Positions 12,771 to 25,188 of a DNA stretch of 64,000 bases are shown in pieces. Every line of letters starts with the position of its first letter. Within the stretch, counting starts at the first letter, position 1. Below the pieces are notes generated by a model. It was not told where the DNA came from, searched no databases, and saw only the letters and a list, made by a program, of their open reading frames with translations. Location of the stretch: assembly GCF_032062135.1 (NCBI RefSeq), contig NC_092859.1:131394514-131458513 (forward strand). The letters are read 5' to 3'. Made by a program: the position numbers and the translations under genes. Source of the DNA: Pyxicephalus adspersus. Its lineage: Eukaryota; Chordata; Amphibia; Anura; Pyxicephalidae.

Positions 12771-12939
12771 GAGCTCACTGATCCAGGTAAAGGAGGAGAT
12801 TTTCGTTCCCAATGAATTACACCACCTATATCAATAAAGATTTTCAACTTGAATATTTCATTCATTGAGATCTGATATGTGATTACAGTGTCCCCTTCAT
12901 TTTTTTGACTAGTGATTACTAGACTTTTTGCTGCAAGGT

Positions 12940-13340
12940 GACACCGGGTCATGGCCCTCCAAGGTCACCCCACCAGACAGAGTGCCAGTGGAAGTAGGCT
13001 TCTGTGTTTAGGCAGTGGACACTAAATATACCACAGGCAAGGCACCATTAGTATCTAAGTGAAAGATTAGGGTAGGCAGCAGACAAGAAGGTGTCGGCAT
13101 CCAGGCACAATGTCAGGGTGAGGTACAGACAAGGCACAATCTAGGGAGGATCTTAAACTCTAAGTGGCTGGTGCAAAGTAAGAGCAACAAGCACTAGCAC
13201 TAGCACAACAGAGGCTTATATAACCCCTGGCCCTTTAAGTTGGCCCCACCTACCGGCATGACATTCATTCAGGCTGAAGTGCCCATCTGCATGTGCCACT
13301 GCCATACCTGTCAGGGCAAATCAAGGAGCAAAGGTCGTGC
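12940..13340. repeat. Dispersed repeat, CA/GG-rich relic
   Basis: Locally more GC-rich than its surroundings, with repeated AGGCACAATG, GACAAGGCAC and AGCACTAGCACTAGCAC words and a TTATATAACCCCTGGCCC motif near 13213. No protein signature is visible. It resembles other T-poor frog repeats in style; identity is uncertain. Confidence 0.35.
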
Positions 13341-13989
13341 TGTGCATGGGATCAGGTAAGGTGACAAGAATATTTGTGGTTGCCTATTTTTAGAAAAAAC
13401 AAAGGTAGTTATTGTTACCTGTCTTTTCAGTAACAATAAAGTATTTCCCCCATACTGACCCTTATTTGAAGAGATCACTGGCGGAGGTTTTGCACAGAAG
13501 TATTCCTGCAGATCAGAATATGTTTACAGATTAACCAAATTTCTATTTAAAAACACCTTTAAAAAAGGACCATTAAAAAACAAAAATTGAGCCATATATG
13601 TATGTGGCTTTATGAGGCTATAAAAAGAAAGGAAAGAAAAAAGAAATAACTTCAAAACAGTTTAAAATTTTTGGCGTTTAGTAATTTTTAGTTTTTTGAT
13701 TTTTAGTGTTTCTTATGCCCTTTTTTGCTTGAGAATTCTCCGTTTACGTCCTAGATCAATTATCTAGGTCAGCCAGACACCACATACCATTTGCTGCATA
13801 CCATTAATGACTTTGATTTTAGAAACCGTGGACTAGATGCCTCCATAATCGTCCATATGAAAAAAGTCCTAGGTCTTTCCTTTTTCAATTTCATATCTTT
13901 TGCTTTATTATTTTGTTTTTATATATTACCAAAAGTGTTTTCTTTAGAGTTACTAACAGCATTGCAGTTTTGTCCTTTTGTCACTTTTA

Positions 13990-14290
13990 GACTACTGCAG
14001 TTCTGTGGAACCTAGGTGGGTTCCTCTAAAGATTGTTAGGGGTTCCTCTAGCAATGAGCAATTTGTGATTCCCAGGTCAGTTAAAGTGACTCCAATGATC
14101 TTTTTGGCTATCTGTAAGGATGGCATGCTTCCCATGACCTAGCTGTGTGAATGGCTTTCTTCCCCACTAACTACTATGCTAATGTAAGTTAAGCTGTGAT
14201 TTAGTAATTAGAGAAGGGGTTCCCTGTAGACCTTAAAGTTGTTATGAGGGTTTCTCCATCTTAAAAAAGTTAATACAGGCTGGTCTACTA
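13990..14290 (+). repeat. Dispersed repeat family C, copy 1
   Basis: Shares ordered blocks with 28850-29095 and 57635-57860: GGGGTTCCTCTAGCAATGAG, AATGATCTTTTTGGCTATCT, CTTCCCCACTAACTAC, AGGGGTTCCCTGTAGACCT and GGGTTTCTCCAT. It is non-coding. No clear terminal inverted repeats were seen. Confidence 0.6.
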
Positions 14291-15115
14291 CAATCAGGTT
14301 GTTTGACATTCAATTATAAAATGTATGTATGTGAGTGGGTGTGTATATATGTGTATATAAAGGGATTCTTAACATTAGCTGAAATAAAACACCAATCTTG
14401 TCATGACACTATGTAACTCAGATTGTTGTCAAAGAATACAAATCAAGGCATACAAAAGGTACTGTAAAAGTATAGGTTCCTGCGAGGTGTCTCATGCTAT
14501 TACTTTACGTCAATTATTACAGAGATTTCCAGACATTTTATTTGTATTTGGGCTGGGGAGTGATGAGAACTTAGCATGTTGTCAGTTCCTGGCTACGATT
14601 TTAATGCCTACTTTTTGTCTTCCTTTGTTTGCAAGGGAGGGACATAGCAAGTATGGGATAATTGTATTTCATGATGCTTCAGGCAAGGCAGCTTTTGTAA
14701 ATGTTACCCTTCCTCATGGGATCAAAAGATCATGAAAAATTGTAACCATTAATCATGGCATTAAGGCAATTGATATTACATCTACCTTTAAAGGTGTTTT
14801 AGGACAAGGACTTTGAAATACATTTAATAAAACATCTGCATTGTAAATTAAAGGAAACCTGAAAGTAGGCTTTCATTGCCACTGCTCTTTATAAAGTGAT
14901 CCTTTGACTTTGAGTTACTTAGAATAAGTAGTACTGATTAATTCTGACTTCACTTTTTGCATACAAAATTTGAGTCTCAAAAAGGATTACCACCAGAGGA
15001 TCAGCATGATAACCAGCAAACTAGCATTTTTAGAAAGAGCTCATCAACAACACTCTACATATCTCCCAGTACAGGTCTGTTTCAGATTTACATTCAATAA
15101 TTGTATGCATATTTC

Positions 15116-15420
15116 AGACTTTTGTCGTTGGAAAGGATTGTGAAAGATTAGAAAGATGCATAAAATGATCTGAAAGATACATGAACAAGAGCTGTACATA
15201 CAGCACCATTCTACTGTATAGAGAGGGGAGGAGGAAGAACAATGAAGCAGCACCCCGCTGTGCTCTCTCCCCCTCACTTTGTATTTTTATCGTTTGTGGA
15301 TCCGCCAGGACAAATCCATGAACAACGTCGGACGAGCGATGTGCACATGCCAGATTCTCATCCAATACTAGACCTAAGGCGATTATAAGACGAGAATCAT
15401 CTGACGTGCTTAGGTAGCCT
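15116..15420. repeat. Hairpin-family repeat B, long form copy 1
   Basis: Shares blocks with 52992-53285, including GTCGTTGGAAAGGAT, GAGCTGTACATACAGCACC, GTGGATCCGCCAGGAC and TCTCATCCAATA. The GGAAAGGAT block is the stem of the short palindrome at 21039-21128. It is probably a non-autonomous DNA transposon; no protein is encoded. Confidence 0.6.
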
Positions 15421-16452
15421 CACACTGACAATGTCTACCAGGTTTTTACTACAAATCAGGGCCTGTTTGGAAGTTTTACCTTCACATCTTCTCCTGCTGA
15501 AAACATCAGACAGAAGTTAGGGAACTGTGACAGCAGAAAAAAAAAATCCACCAGTGGTTCTAGTATTTCCATTCTATACTAAGGAAAAATATTTATATTT
15601 CTCTTCATTTTATTGTTTGAGAGTTTTGCAGGTGTCCTAATCTTTGCCACTCTATCCAAAGAAAGTTTAAAAATGTCAGTTGCCTGACTTGAAAGCAGCC
15701 GCATGGCGATTGCTTAGCAGTGTGACCAAGTACTGATCATAATAGTTTATATATTGCGTTATAATATATATATGTATGTTAAATGGTTGTTGGCAATGCC
15801 CTTGAGGGGGCAGCAGGGATTGTAACAGCAGAGCACTAGGGTAGGTAAATGCACCAGAATATGCCTAGCACAAGCTGCTAGTTTAAAGTTCACGAAACTA
15901 AACGTATATAGTTTTACGTGTTTTACGTGAGTGTATCCTCATGGTAAAACTCACGTTATACACAATTCTTGTCATGTTTTACCCAAGTAATTTAGGTCCC
16001 TTTTTCTTACACATCTTAGGGCAAGTGCATCTCTTTGAAGTAACTAGTATATAGTTTTAGTAGAAGGTTCATTAAATTGTATGTAATTAACATTTTAAAG
16101 GAACAGTCTGACAGAATGTTACTGAATTTAGTCATTTAGAAAACAGTTGGTGTCAGATGTACTTTAGTCTTTGGGCACTTTACTTCCTGAGAACAGCAGC
16201 AGGATATCTAATTTTTGCTTCAAATGTACTAAACTAGGAGAAATGTACAATATCTTTGTGTTTGTTTCCCCTGTAAAAAAGAGGATCACTACATTATAAT
16301 ATATTTTGCCTGAAAGCATGCCAAAAACATAATAAAATATTAACAGACTAATTTCAGAACAGTACTTCAGAATAGATTAGTAAACCTTTCTCTATAATTA
16401 CCATGCATACTTATCTAAATGATCCATTAAAAGTGATACAATTTGAACACAT

Positions 16453-16673
16453 TGGGTCTGATTTACTGAAGTTCTCAGAGTCTGTAAAGGATACACTTTA
16501 CAGTGAAGCTGTGTGATCCAGAAAATCTGGAATGGATCTGGTCCAGGATTTAAAATATTTGCTTGCAAATAAATTACTTTAATGAAATTAATTCCAGGTT
16601 TGCTGGATCACCCATCTTCACTAGTGAAAGTGTATCCTCCCCAGCCTTGGAGAGCTTTAATAAATCAGGCCCA
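16453..16673. mobile_element. MITE family A, copy 1
   Basis: Near-palindromic element of about 220 bp. Left arm TGGGTCTGATTTACTGAAG and right arm CTTTAATAAATCAGGCCCA are inverted repeats. Inner inverted blocks GGTGATCCAGCAAACC and GGTTTGCTGGATCACCC recur in all full copies. The flanks show ATT on both sides, a possible 3-bp target duplication. Family B-type transposase motifs are absent; the autonomous partner is unknown. Confidence 0.8.
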
Positions 16674-16674
16674 T

Positions 16675-16983
16675 TAAAGCAGATACTCCACTTTATTGAC
16701 CTGTGTCTGTTCCGTCACAGGGCATTACCATCTTCTTCCTTCTTCTCTTCCTGGATGTAATGTTCTAATCTTGATTGGCCAGGCCAGTATGACATACCTC
16801 TAGCGAAAGCACGTGGAAGTTCATTCAGTCCCAGAAGCGCGGGGAAAGCCAGGAGTGCAGGGGAACCTGGCAACCAATTTTCAACTGAGCAATCAGGCAG
16901 ATATAAATGTTTATTGCAGAAGAGACATTGCCTGCCCCTTTCTGCAATAATTCCCTTCCTGATCCAACTTTAGTTTCACTTTT
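16675..16983. mobile_element. Palindrome-ended repeat family D, copy 1
   Basis: Directly abuts MITE A. It shares blocks with 28471-28805: GTCACAGGGCATTACCATCTTC, a GGCCA-rich middle, TGGCAACCAA, AATCAGGCAG, TTTATTGCAGA-type sequence and the end TTTAGTTTCACTTT. The left inverted end is poorly preserved here. Confidence 0.6.
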
Positions 16984-17387
16984 TTTTGCTTCAGATTTTT
17001 TTGCCAAACCTTTTTGCAGCTGGAGAAAATAACATAGCTAAATGCTCCTGCAGCACACAGAAAATGAGTAGCCAGTGATATACCCTTTCTTGATAAAGTC
17101 AAAATACATGTATGATCCTGTAAACAAAAGTAGATCTATTCTTAAAATATGTCAATCTTGACAATATCATGAATTTGACCTTCTCCAGATTTGGACAGCT
17201 TTAATAAGGCACATTGCCTAAAGGATAAAAGTTGTGAGAATCCGTCTATTATCTGGAAGAACTTTTAAAAATGAGGAAAATACTATTAACATTATTTAAA
17301 ATATCCCCAAAACCTAGGACAATAATTTTAATTCCCACTTTTATATTATTACATTACGAGTTATTGTGCGTTTAAATGATGTATTGG

Positions 17388-17695
17388 GCAGCACGGTGGC
17401 TCAGTGGTAAGCGCTGAGTCCCAGGTTTAAATCTCGGCTGGGACACTTTCTGCATGGAGTTTGCAGGCTCTCCCCATGTTTGCGTTGGTTTCCTCCGGGA
17501 TTTCCTCCCACAAAAACATGCAGTTTGGTTTAATTTGTTCCCACCCCTAAAAAAAGAAAAATGACCTTAGAGTTTAATAAAGACATGACTATGGTAGGGA
17601 CATTAAATTGTGGGGGGAGAGTTAGTGACATGACTATGGACTTTGTAAAGCGTTACGTAATATGTCGGCACTATCTAAATACTGTGTAATAATAT
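17388..17695 (+). mobile_element. tRNA-derived SINE, full-length copy 1
   Basis: The head GGCAGCACGGTGGCTCAGTG contains a pol III A box (TGGCTCAGTGG). The B box is degraded (AGGTTTAAATCTCG). A conserved middle (TTTCCTCCGGGATTTCCTCC, AAAAACATGCAG) is followed by TGACATGACTATGGACT and the GTAATATGTCGGC tail, ending in TAATAATAT. Decayed relative to 35383, which keeps a better B box. Confidence 0.85.
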
Positions 17696-19149
17696 ATTGT
17701 GTACCAACATGCCATTTAGTGTTTTTTTTATTTTATTGGGAATGCTTCTGTCAAAAACAAAGTGTGAATGGGTCCTTAGAGAAAAGAAATCCCTGCACAC
17801 TTCACACCCAATCGTGAGTGGTGATAGTGACAGTATTTTCGGCATTTCAAATGTTTGCTTAAACACTTTTTTGCGACTTTTTCCACTTAATGCTGTAAAT
17901 TTTTTAGATCACTTATGTTGTAGCCTCTGCTGCAAAAATTGGCAGATACATCTGTTTCTCTGGTCTTGTTCATAAATCTGTTTACAAATAATGTATTGGC
18001 ACAAGGGTTGTCCTGTTTCACCAACATGTCCTCCTGAGCATCCATATATAATTAGGCATACTGCACCAGGGGATTTAAAGCAAAATACACCCTGTATTCT
18101 TGCTGTATATCTGACACTTCTGTTTGTGATGTCAACCTATAAGCAGGTTTTATATCTTTTCATTATGTTTTTTTCCTGGTTTCCCGACCCCCACCTCAAC
18201 CCCCGCTTCAAAAAAGAAAAACAGGAGTCACAATTCAGAATGTTAAAACCACGTGGTTACATCATTATTAAAAAATCAATGCAACAGTCTTTTTGAAATC
18301 CCTACAAGATACAAATTGTTAACCATGCTAAATATCAGTGAGGTAATTTAATTATCTTATTTAGCTAGTTTCTACCAAATTCCCACTTAAAACCAAATTT
18401 AGTGTGGGAGCCAGACTACCTTGTCTGGCTTAAAAAAATTAAGATAACATTGGTTACAGTGGGAGATAGAACGTGCACAATGATTAAGCTGGTAGATCTC
18501 TGGAGCAGTAATAACAGACAATGTAAATTTAAACACAGATGGATTTACTCGTTATGAAAATATTGGTTTTGGAACTAAAGTGAAAATGTACATTTAAACC
18601 TTAGGGTTAAACCTACATGCTCAATATTTCAGTTTAGTATTCAAAGTATGATGTTAAGGGGAACGGTTTCATTTGTTGAAAGTTTTATGGAATATAAGAA
18701 AATATGTAAAAAGAAAATAGATCAAGCAAACTCAAAATGATTAGGGTTGGCCATACAGGTCAGTTTTTTCTATTTGATAAACAAAAAAGTTTTCTTTTTC
18801 TAAATTTGATGGACCAAACTGGAACTGAAAGATTTTAGAGCAAGCTTGAAAACACTTTATCAACCGAATAGAGTCAAAATATAATGACTGATTTGCATTT
18901 TCGAACTGATACAAAAGTTATTGGTAAAAAATTACCTGCACATTAATTATGATGTGTGGCAGTATGGCTTTTCCTCAGAGGGCTATCTTCAAAGGTATAT
19001 GAATTATCACTGGCACAAATGAAAGTAATGAAATAGATCACGTTTTCCAGTATTAAAAGGTGGGCAATCTGCATACAAGATGTATGATCATACAGAAGTG
19101 CAAATTGTGACTCTGATCACTACCTTGTAAAAGCCAGATTTAAACACAG

Positions 19150-20930
19150 AGAGCTGATTTATTAAAAGTCTTCACAATAGGCTATTATGGGTAAAACTGG
19201 GTGTTCCAGCAAAACTGGAATGAATTTCATAAAATAATTTCCTATGATTTGGAAAGAATAAACGGAAGATGAGGCCGGTAATGTGACTATAGAGAAACTA
19301 ATATATGAAGAAATTGTACAGGTGATTAAAAACAAAAAAATGGCAAGGCCCCTGGAAGAGATGGTAGAGCTGATGGGCTTATAAAGTGTTTTGAAGAGCT
19401 TATGAGAAAACACATAAACCAACCAATCCGTAATATGGAGGCAACAGCAGATTCCAGAGCACTAGAAAGTAGGTATTCGCCAACCCATTTATAGAGTAAG
19501 TTTCTCATAAAGTTCTCTAGCTTCATTTATAACCAACTTGAAGAATACCTTGAGCAAATTGTTGGGAATACTAAAGTGAATTTAAACCAAACCATTTTTC
19601 ATTACCATTAGTTAAGAGCATACATGTAAAATGTATTGAATACAATTAGAACCTATATAGTACATATATTGGGCCTGATTTATTAAAGCTCTCCAAGGCT
19701 GGAAAAGATGAAACACTTTCATCAGTAAAGCTGGGTGATCCAGCAAACCTGGAATGGATTTCCTAAAAGTATTTTGCTATTTGTTAATAAATGTTTTGAA
19801 TCCTGGACCAAAACCATTCTAGGCCTGCTGGATCACCCTGCTTCACTGATGAAAGTGTATCCTCCCCAGCCTTGGAGAGGTTTAGTAAATCCAGCCCATT
19901 GATTTTAAACAAGTTATTGACAAAATACCAAGGAAGAAGACTCTCAAACAATTAGCAGCACTAGGCATTCCCTAGAAATTGGTAAACATAAATAAAATCA
20001 CCGTTCCTGGATTTAAAGTTGGTATACAGGTTCAAGAGGTATTCAATATAAATTGCGGATTTAGACAAGGCGATGCATTTTTAGTGGTTTTGTTCAACCT
20101 TGTCTTAGAAGCTGATGATGAGAGGATTTATTTAACACTGCAACTGCTGAACTATGTGCTTTTGTAGATTACGTAGTAATCCTAAACTGTGCCAAAGTAG
20201 AGCTGGTAGAGAAACTTAAAGTACTCTCTACTGAGGCCTTAAAGTAGGGCTCACAATTATGTCAAAAACAAAATACATAGAATGTACAAGAACACAATGT
20301 ATCTGCCAAGTACCGCCTAATTAATTAATAGTCAAAATTCTACCTTTGATCAAGTATATAGCTTTAAATTCCTTGGATCTAGAATTAATGAAACAAATAA
20401 TTTCACTGAGGAGATAAAATCCACAGTGGTAACAAATGTTAAAATGCTTATAAACACCTCATGAAAAGTAGGTCACTTGACATAAAATAAAAATCATAAT
20501 AATCATAAAATCATAATACCAGTGGTTACCTAAAGCTGTGAAACATGGAATATGTCAATCGGAGCCAAAATTAGTGTGAGGGTATTTGAGAGAAAAATGC
20601 TGTCTTGATCAATAGGCCTTTACAAGTTAAAAACAGAATGTGGAGAATAGGAATGAATCAAGAATTCGAGCAAATAATGGATGGAGCAAACACAGGTTTT
20701 TAAGAGCTTGAAAAATAGCATTTGGAAGGTATGAATGAAAACAGGACAGAGAAAAGAATAGTACATTGCAGACCAGATGGACAGAGAGCACAGAGAAAAA
20801 CCACAAAGAAGTGGTTGGATGATGTACAGTATATTAGAAAAATGGGAATAAGAAATTATCATCAGAATTGAATAGTATTGCGAAGCAAGCCAAGATCCAC
20901 AAAGGACTGTAGCATAGAAGAAGAAATGTG
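19150..20930 (+). pseudogene. Non-LTR retrotransposon relic (RTE-like reverse transcriptase)
   Basis: Decayed reverse transcriptase on +. FNINCGFRQGDAFLVVLFNL near 20045-20100 is the RT motif with RQGD and an LFNL follow-up. Near 20160 a degraded catalytic box, FVDYVVILN, replaces the usual YADD type. Downstream come SKTKYIECT, FKFLGSRIN and CETWNMS in successive frames, typical of RTE-like C-termini. An upstream piece with VIKNKKMARP lies near 19322. Frameshifts and stops are frequent. MITE A copy 2 is inserted at 19670-19898. Clade placement is by eye. Confidence 0.7.
19670..19898. mobile_element. MITE family A, copy 2 (nested in the LINE relic)
   Basis: Both arms are present: TGGGCCTGATTTATTAAAGC on the left and GGTTTAGTAAATCCAGCCCA on the right, with the inner GGTGATCCAGCAAACCTGG block. 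ATT flanks both sides of the GGGC...GCCC core, matching copy 1. It splits RT-related sequence, so it is younger than the LINE insertion. Confidence 0.85.
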
Positions 20931-21038
20931 GTAGTATGATTAATTGAATTACATTAGATGATCATCATTTATATCAAACACCCCAATCAATTATTTTAAT
21001 AATATGTAGCAGGTTTAAGTCCTTACAAGTTGTCTCTA

Positions 21039-21128
21039 AAGCTGCGTACACACGGCAAATTTTTCTCGCCGGAAAGGATCTTTCACGATCCTTTCCAACG
21101 AGAAAAATTGCAGGTGTGTACGCAGCTT
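21039..21128. mobile_element. Short perfect-hairpin MITE (family B minimal form)
   Basis: A 90-bp palindrome with arms AAGCTGCGTACACAC and GTGTGTACGCAGCTT, inner stems GGAAAGGATC and GATCCTTTCC and a 6-nt TTTCAC loop. If the ends are AGCTGCG...CGCAGCT, TAA flanks both sides, a 3-bp duplication typical of PIF/Harbinger elements (superfamily assignment inferred). Confidence 0.85.
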
Positions 21129-21729
21129 AAGGGCTGGAGCACAAAACACAATTTTCATTGGAAGGTAAGGATTGGATCTAAAGTGAACCTGAAGGAAATT
21201 CAGCAGCTAACTGATTGTGAAAGACTATTGTTTGGGCTGTAATAACTTGCTAATAGACTGGATGTAATGTTAAAGATGAATTTAAAGTACAAGAGTTTTA
21301 TCATCTGTATGAATGATTGAATACATTAAATTTGACTTATAATCACTTTCTATTCAACAAAAACTAATTGAAAATTTAAAGTAAGGGTAAAAACTAATGG
21401 AAAACTAATGGCAATTAATACAGATTACCTACCAGATGATCAATGGTTATGGTTAGCTAAGTGCAACCAGACCTCAATGAATTATTATTATAATTATTAT
21501 TAAATATTTGATTGCACTATTATGTGACAACTGAGTTTATGGTTTACAAATGTTGGGAATAAAAACAAGCATGTATCATGTATCATGTATTTTATTGCAA
21601 TTAGAGCTGGCAGAGCCAATAACCGAGAAGGATTTGGATGTTCTGGTAGATTTTTGACATAATAATAGAATGTAATTCTAAAGGAGTTTTGAAGGCAAGA
21701 TAAATACTTTTTACTTGTGTCGTGTATAG

Positions 21730-22060
21730 AATCCAAATAATATATCATATGCCAGTACAAAGCTAATAAAACCTAATTGGGAAAATGTGGACCAGATTTA
21801 GGCACAGATAAACTAAAAAAAAATCATATTGTGGAACTGGAGATAGTAGAGAAAAAGGCAACAAAACTGGTAAAAGGCATTTATTCTTGCTTGAGAAGAG
21901 ACCTTTAAGGGACGATATAAACACCATGTATAAATATATAATTTGTCTATAATGAAAACTTGCTGCAAAGTTATGCTTTTTAAGGTCATAACAAAGAACA
22001 GAGGACACTCTGCATCTGGAGGATGAAAGAAGAGCTATAAAAATGTGTAAAAGTTTCTCT
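21730..22060 (+). pseudogene. CR1/L2-type LINE 3' fragment, copy 1
   Basis: Matches the 58340-59278 relic in order: GAGAAAAAGGCAACAAAACT, TTGCTTGAGAAGAGACCTTT, and ACAGAGGACACTCTGCATCT followed by GGAGGATGAAAGAAGAG. Only the C-terminal part of the RT ORF and downstream sequence remain, with stops throughout. Confidence 0.65.
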
Positions 22061-23269
22061 TAGTAACTAGTTCTAGCCAAATCAGTAGATTGATTATAAA
22101 ATTATAGGAATAAAACTCAGTATTACCTTTTATTTATTAGCACCAAGGACACCAGGACAGTTATAGTGGTATAGCATTCTGAATATGCAGGCATTTACTG
22201 TATTTATTTATTCTTTCCTGTTGGTTATTCTTGATGATGATGTGTCTTTTTTTATTCTAAATAGTTAACTAGTTTACATACCTTGCTGTATGGCACCAGT
22301 CTGCTCCTATGTCTTTTCATTATTCTTGTGATCTCAGAATCCATGCTTTTCAAAGAGGAGATTCACAAACCCTAAAAAACTCATTACAGGTTTGTTCTTG
22401 CTGTGCCTGACACACAGTCTGATGTAAAAAATGTAAGTGCCTAAAAGTTTCTTCCAGCTTGCAATGAGATTCACAGCTGCATTGAAAGTGTAAATGTGTT
22501 TGTTATCCAGAAAGCTAAAAGGGAAGCTTACTAAGCAGGTTAAAAAAAAGTATAGTCTTAATGAACTTCTGAGGCGCTCTCTGGATTGTACTTGCAGCGG
22601 CTGCAACTTTTAATTAAAAGTGCAAATATAGTAGAAATACTGGCTATAAACACACACATGAAATACCTCTTGCAGGCAAAATTAGGGCCACAATATTGAA
22701 ATACACAGAAACTTAGGCATTGGAGACTGGCACATGAGGGGCAGCCTCACACAAGCAGAACAGAACTAACCCTGGCTAATTTCTGGAGAAATACCAGACA
22801 AGGCTAACCTGCCATATAGCTTTGTGATCCATTAAAATTGTGCAGATGTCCTAAATCATTCAATTAACAATAGGCAACTTTACCTTAGCTACAGCTTGAA
22901 AATATATACAGAAGTCTCAAAGCAATACAAATTGTTCCTACAGGAACCACTAGGAAGAAAGGAAGGAAGAATATAAAAAACATCAATAAGCTATCTAGAT
23001 GAGGAAATGGCAGCAAATTCATTTGTGCATATGGACAATTTTAATAGACTACAGCACAAATAGCATTTGTACTTTATTTATATTCCATCCTACTACAAAA
23101 GAGAAGAATTGTGGTATTTAAGAGTTTAGGAGATATGCGAGGACATATGTTTATATATATAGGCACTGGCTCGTAGATTTGATTTAGGTGACATTGAATG
23201 TGGTAAAGTTGTTGGTTTTGAGAGCATTTGAGAAACTGGTGATTTTTACACACAACTTTGGTAAATCAT

Positions 23270-23870
23270 TAGGCGATACAGAGAATGGACCAAAAAAATG
23301 CAGTTCACAGCGCAAAATTGTTGTGTTGATGCCAGAGGTCAGAGGGTAACATCCAGACTGGTTTGAGCAGGTAGAAAGACAACAGTAACCCAAATACCCA
23401 CTTGTTACAACCAAGTTATGCAGAAAAGCATCTCTAAACACACAACATGATGAATTTTCGGTGCAGATGGGCTATAGGAGCAGGACACCACATTGTATGC
23501 TATTCCTGTCAGTTGGGAACAGGCATTTGAGGCTACAATTTGCATGGCCTCACCAGAATTGGACAAAAAGTTGTCCAGTCTGATGAATCTCGATTTGTGA
23601 TGTGACATTCAGATGATAGGGTCATGCTTAAGTTGGGCTGGTGGTGATCAAAAATTTGGGCTGGGGGTGGTCTAATGGTGTGTGGAATATTCTCTTAGCA
23701 CACTTTGGGCTCTCTAATACCAACTGAGCATCATTTAAATGCCACAGTCTACCTTAGTGTTGTTGTCGACCATGTCAATGCTTTTTTGACCACCGTGTAC
23801 TTCCAATAGCTACTTTCAGCAAGATAACGCGACATGTTACAAAGCTCAAATTATCTGGTTTCCTAAAGAT
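23270..23870 (+). pseudogene. Tc1/mariner transposase relic B
   Basis: A Tc1-like transposase from a different lineage than relic A. Recognisable pieces are SDESRFVM near 23577-23600 (first catalytic Asp region), GGGLMVCGIFS near 23660-23692 and HLNATVYLSVVVDHVNAFLT near 23730-23790, followed by a degraded FQQDNAPCH-like block (AAGATAACGCGACATG). Frameshifts and stops interrupt it and the C-terminal SPDLNPIE region is missing. No terminal repeats were located. Confidence 0.8.
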
Positions 23871-24784
23871 AACAGTGAGTGCCCTTTACTGAAATGCTAT
23901 TAATTCTATTAATTCTATTGCTTGCTCTCTCTCTCCTGTGGGAATTTGCTGGCCTTTATTTTGCCATACAAATAAGGAAATCCTTCAAGAAGCAACAGAT
24001 CCAAAAGTCATGTCAGTGAAAACACAGTATAGACAATGCAATTCTGCTACAAGAAACATCCTATTTACAAAAATCCAAATCTTGTCTGATCTGTCCACAT
24101 GGGAAAATCTCCTTCAGCTTGCAACACTAAGGTCATGAAGTTTTCATAAATGAAGTATCAATCAAACCACACTATTTTCTATATAATACTACTATCTTTG
24201 GTTACCAAAGTCCTGCCAAAGAACCTATTGGAAGATTTCATTTTACCTCTTGCACTAGTGACAATACAATGTGCTGTCATATTTTGGTATTAGCAAGGGA
24301 CAAAGAGGCCAATAAAAGGCTACTGTTTTAAATAGGTTAAAAGGTAGGTACTGTATAAATGGTTGTATAATACAAACATCAGAATTGAACAGTTACTAGT
24401 ATAGCACACATTTGGTTGATGGTTGTTTAAGTTAAAATTAAGTTGCAATATCGACAGTTCATTTAAGCAAAGCTTGGGGTGAGGTTATAATGTTTTGTGT
24501 ATTGCAACACTGGAACACTGGGAGTTATCATTTATGGAGTGAACATTCACATTCAGCATATATACCAGCAACGCCTTTTTAAACATTTACACTAAAGATC
24601 TAAAATAAGATTTCTCCCCCCCCCCCAAAAAAAAGACAATAGGTGATATCTGTTGAAGAAAACTGTAATTTACTATGGCATGAAGCTTCTCAGACAATAG
24701 TATTCTGCATGGCAGTGATCTTTTTAAAGAACAAATTTGATAAGTTTAAATAGAAATGGACAACATGCGTAGAACATTATCTAT

Positions 24785-24890
24785 CAAAAGCCTCTGATTT
24801 AACTTTCCTCTTCCTCCCTCTCTTCCTCTTCCTCCCTGATTTAACTTTCCTCTTCCTAACTTTAACCTCCCTCTTCCCTTCACTCTACCT
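24785..24890. repeat. Pyrimidine-rich tandem repeat
   Basis: A long C/T run containing two copies of GATTTAACTTTCCTCTTCCT about 40 bp apart and many CTTCCTC units. No coding potential. Confidence 0.75.
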
Positions 24891-24988
24891 AACCTGGCAA
24901 CAAACATTGTACCCCCTCGTCTTCTTTTCTCCTTCTTTCCCCTGTTTGTCTACACTACTCTTCTAATACACACTTAGTTGTCACAATC

Positions 24989-25188
24989 GCCCTGATTTAT
25001 GAAAGCTCTCCAAGGCTGGAGAGGATACACCCAGCAAACCTGGAATGGATCTGGTCCAGGACTGAAAACATTTGCTAACAAATAGCAAATGACTTTTAGA
25101 AAAGCAATTCTAGGTTTGCTGTATTATCTAGTTTCACTGATGAAAATGTATCCTCTCCAGCCTTGGAAAGCTTTAATAAATCAGGCAC
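24989..25188. mobile_element. MITE family A, copy 3
   Basis: Left arm CCTGATTTATGAAAGCTCTC and right arm CTTTAATAAATCAGGCAC, with the inner block CCAGCAAACCTGGAATGGAT and its inverted partner. Part of the left inner arm is deleted after GGAGAGGATACA. Confidence 0.8.

Noticed and set aside
17991..18296. A 101-residue + ORF in the FGF7 intron (MYWHKGCPVSPTCPP...).
   Set aside because: No recognised domain, no splice context, and composition like the surrounding intron; most likely a chance ORF.
23938..24138. A 66-residue ORF following Tc1 relic B as its C-terminal part.
   Set aside because: It lacks the SPDLNPIE-type motif expected there and shows no resemblance to transposase.
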